Shown one piece after another: positions 63,966-64,000 of a stretch of DNA of 64,000 bases. The notes under the pieces are model-generated. The model did not search any database. It was not told the DNA's origin and was given only the letters and a program-made list of their open reading frames with translations. Position 1 is the first letter of the stretch. Each line of letters starts with the position of its first letter. The position numbers were made by a program, and so were the translations under genes. Source of the DNA: Dastarcus helophoroides (lineage: Eukaryota; Arthropoda; Insecta; Coleoptera; Bothrideridae); contig CM053332.1 of assembly GCA_028583605.1 (NCBI GenBank), positions 1 to 64,000 of the forward strand, in the 5' to 3' direction.

Positions 63966-64000
63966 TATAAATAGGGGGTCCGGTCGGCTTCCTCTCACTT
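63966..64000 (+). repeat. gypsy 3' LTR, downstream part, cut by the window end
   Basis: TATAAATAGGGGGTCCGGTC then 'ggcttcctctcactt', aligned with 53627-53660. It keeps an intact TATA box, unlike the 5' LTR (tatagagg). Confidence 0.85.

Larger units (their letters stand above)
42944..64000 (+). mobile_element. Ty3/gypsy LTR retrotransposon hosting multiple nested insertions; runs off the window
   Basis: 5' LTR: first 14 bp at 42944-42957 (TGAAACAAAATG + TA, against TGTAACAAAATGTA at the 3' LTR start, 57156), resuming at 52119 after a mariner and ending at 53758. Internal region 53759-57155. 3' LTR from 57156 to beyond 64000. Both LTRs contain FB1 at the same site. With inserts removed, the LTR is about 290 bp. 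Downstream features that support an LTR are a poly(A)-like aataaag near 53740, a purine tract 'aagagagagacag' (57143-57155) before the 3' LTR, and a TATAAATAG at 63966 onward. The target duplication cannot be checked because the right end is outside the window. Confidence 0.85.

Overview
This is a gene-poor, AT-rich window from an animal nuclear genome, most likely an insect or other arthropod. The evidence is the mix of decayed hAT, mariner, DUF4817-type mariner, pogo/Tigger-like, Penelope-like (PLE), R4/Dong-clade, BEL/Pao and Ty3/gypsy elements, together with satellite DNA and long-TIR foldback MITEs. I recognise no intact host gene; one ~50-codon open stretch near 15.7 kb is the only possible host exon. 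Nearly all coding signal is transposon-derived and broken by stops and frameshifts. It contains no bacterial-type operons, tRNA, rRNA or CRISPR.

Layout. 1-3132: very regular 304-bp satellite, itself a dimer of two ~152-bp halves and organised in an 8-unit (2432-bp) higher-order repeat. 3133-5644: a non-satellite wedge with a diverged ~370-bp duplication, a foldback end and the 3' part of a hAT transposon. 5643-10386: the same satellite, inverted and more diverged. 10.4-12 kb: A-rich degenerate minisatellite. 13.7-17.2 kb: pieces of foldback family FB1 around a gypsy integrase tail and LTR. 19.07-20.26 kb: a strand-switching array of ~495-bp units carrying hammerhead ribozyme (HHR) motifs. 21.7 kb: another HHR. 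22.2-27.5 kb: a PLE with a GIY-YIG domain, interrupted by two DNA transposons inserted 3 bp apart. 28.06-36.8 kb: four different R4/Dong-clade retrotransposons head to tail, each bounded by (TAA)n. 38.9-39.9 kb: a second A-rich minisatellite. 40.06-41.83 kb: a foldback element that is almost all inverted repeat.

42.94-64 kb is one gypsy retrotransposon inflated by nested insertions and running off the window. A mariner sits in its 5' LTR, a complete BEL/Pao element sits in the mariner, and a 1.8-kb foldback element and a 95-bp MITE sit in the BEL. Both gypsy LTRs also carry FB1 at the TATA box. The FB1 in the 3' LTR contains the 5.3-kb foldback element FB2, which contains a third element with two more HHR motifs.

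Most distinctive: five hammerhead motifs whose stem III segments are all self-complementary palindromes or one base from it, which predicts dimeric (double-hammerhead) cleavage; the (TAA)n landing pad reused by four R4/Dong lineages; and the nesting map, in which removing inserts at their TA duplications restores host-element reading frames. Many apparent ORFs begin at TTG or GTG and are satellite, microsatellite or antisense shadows, so they are not annotated.
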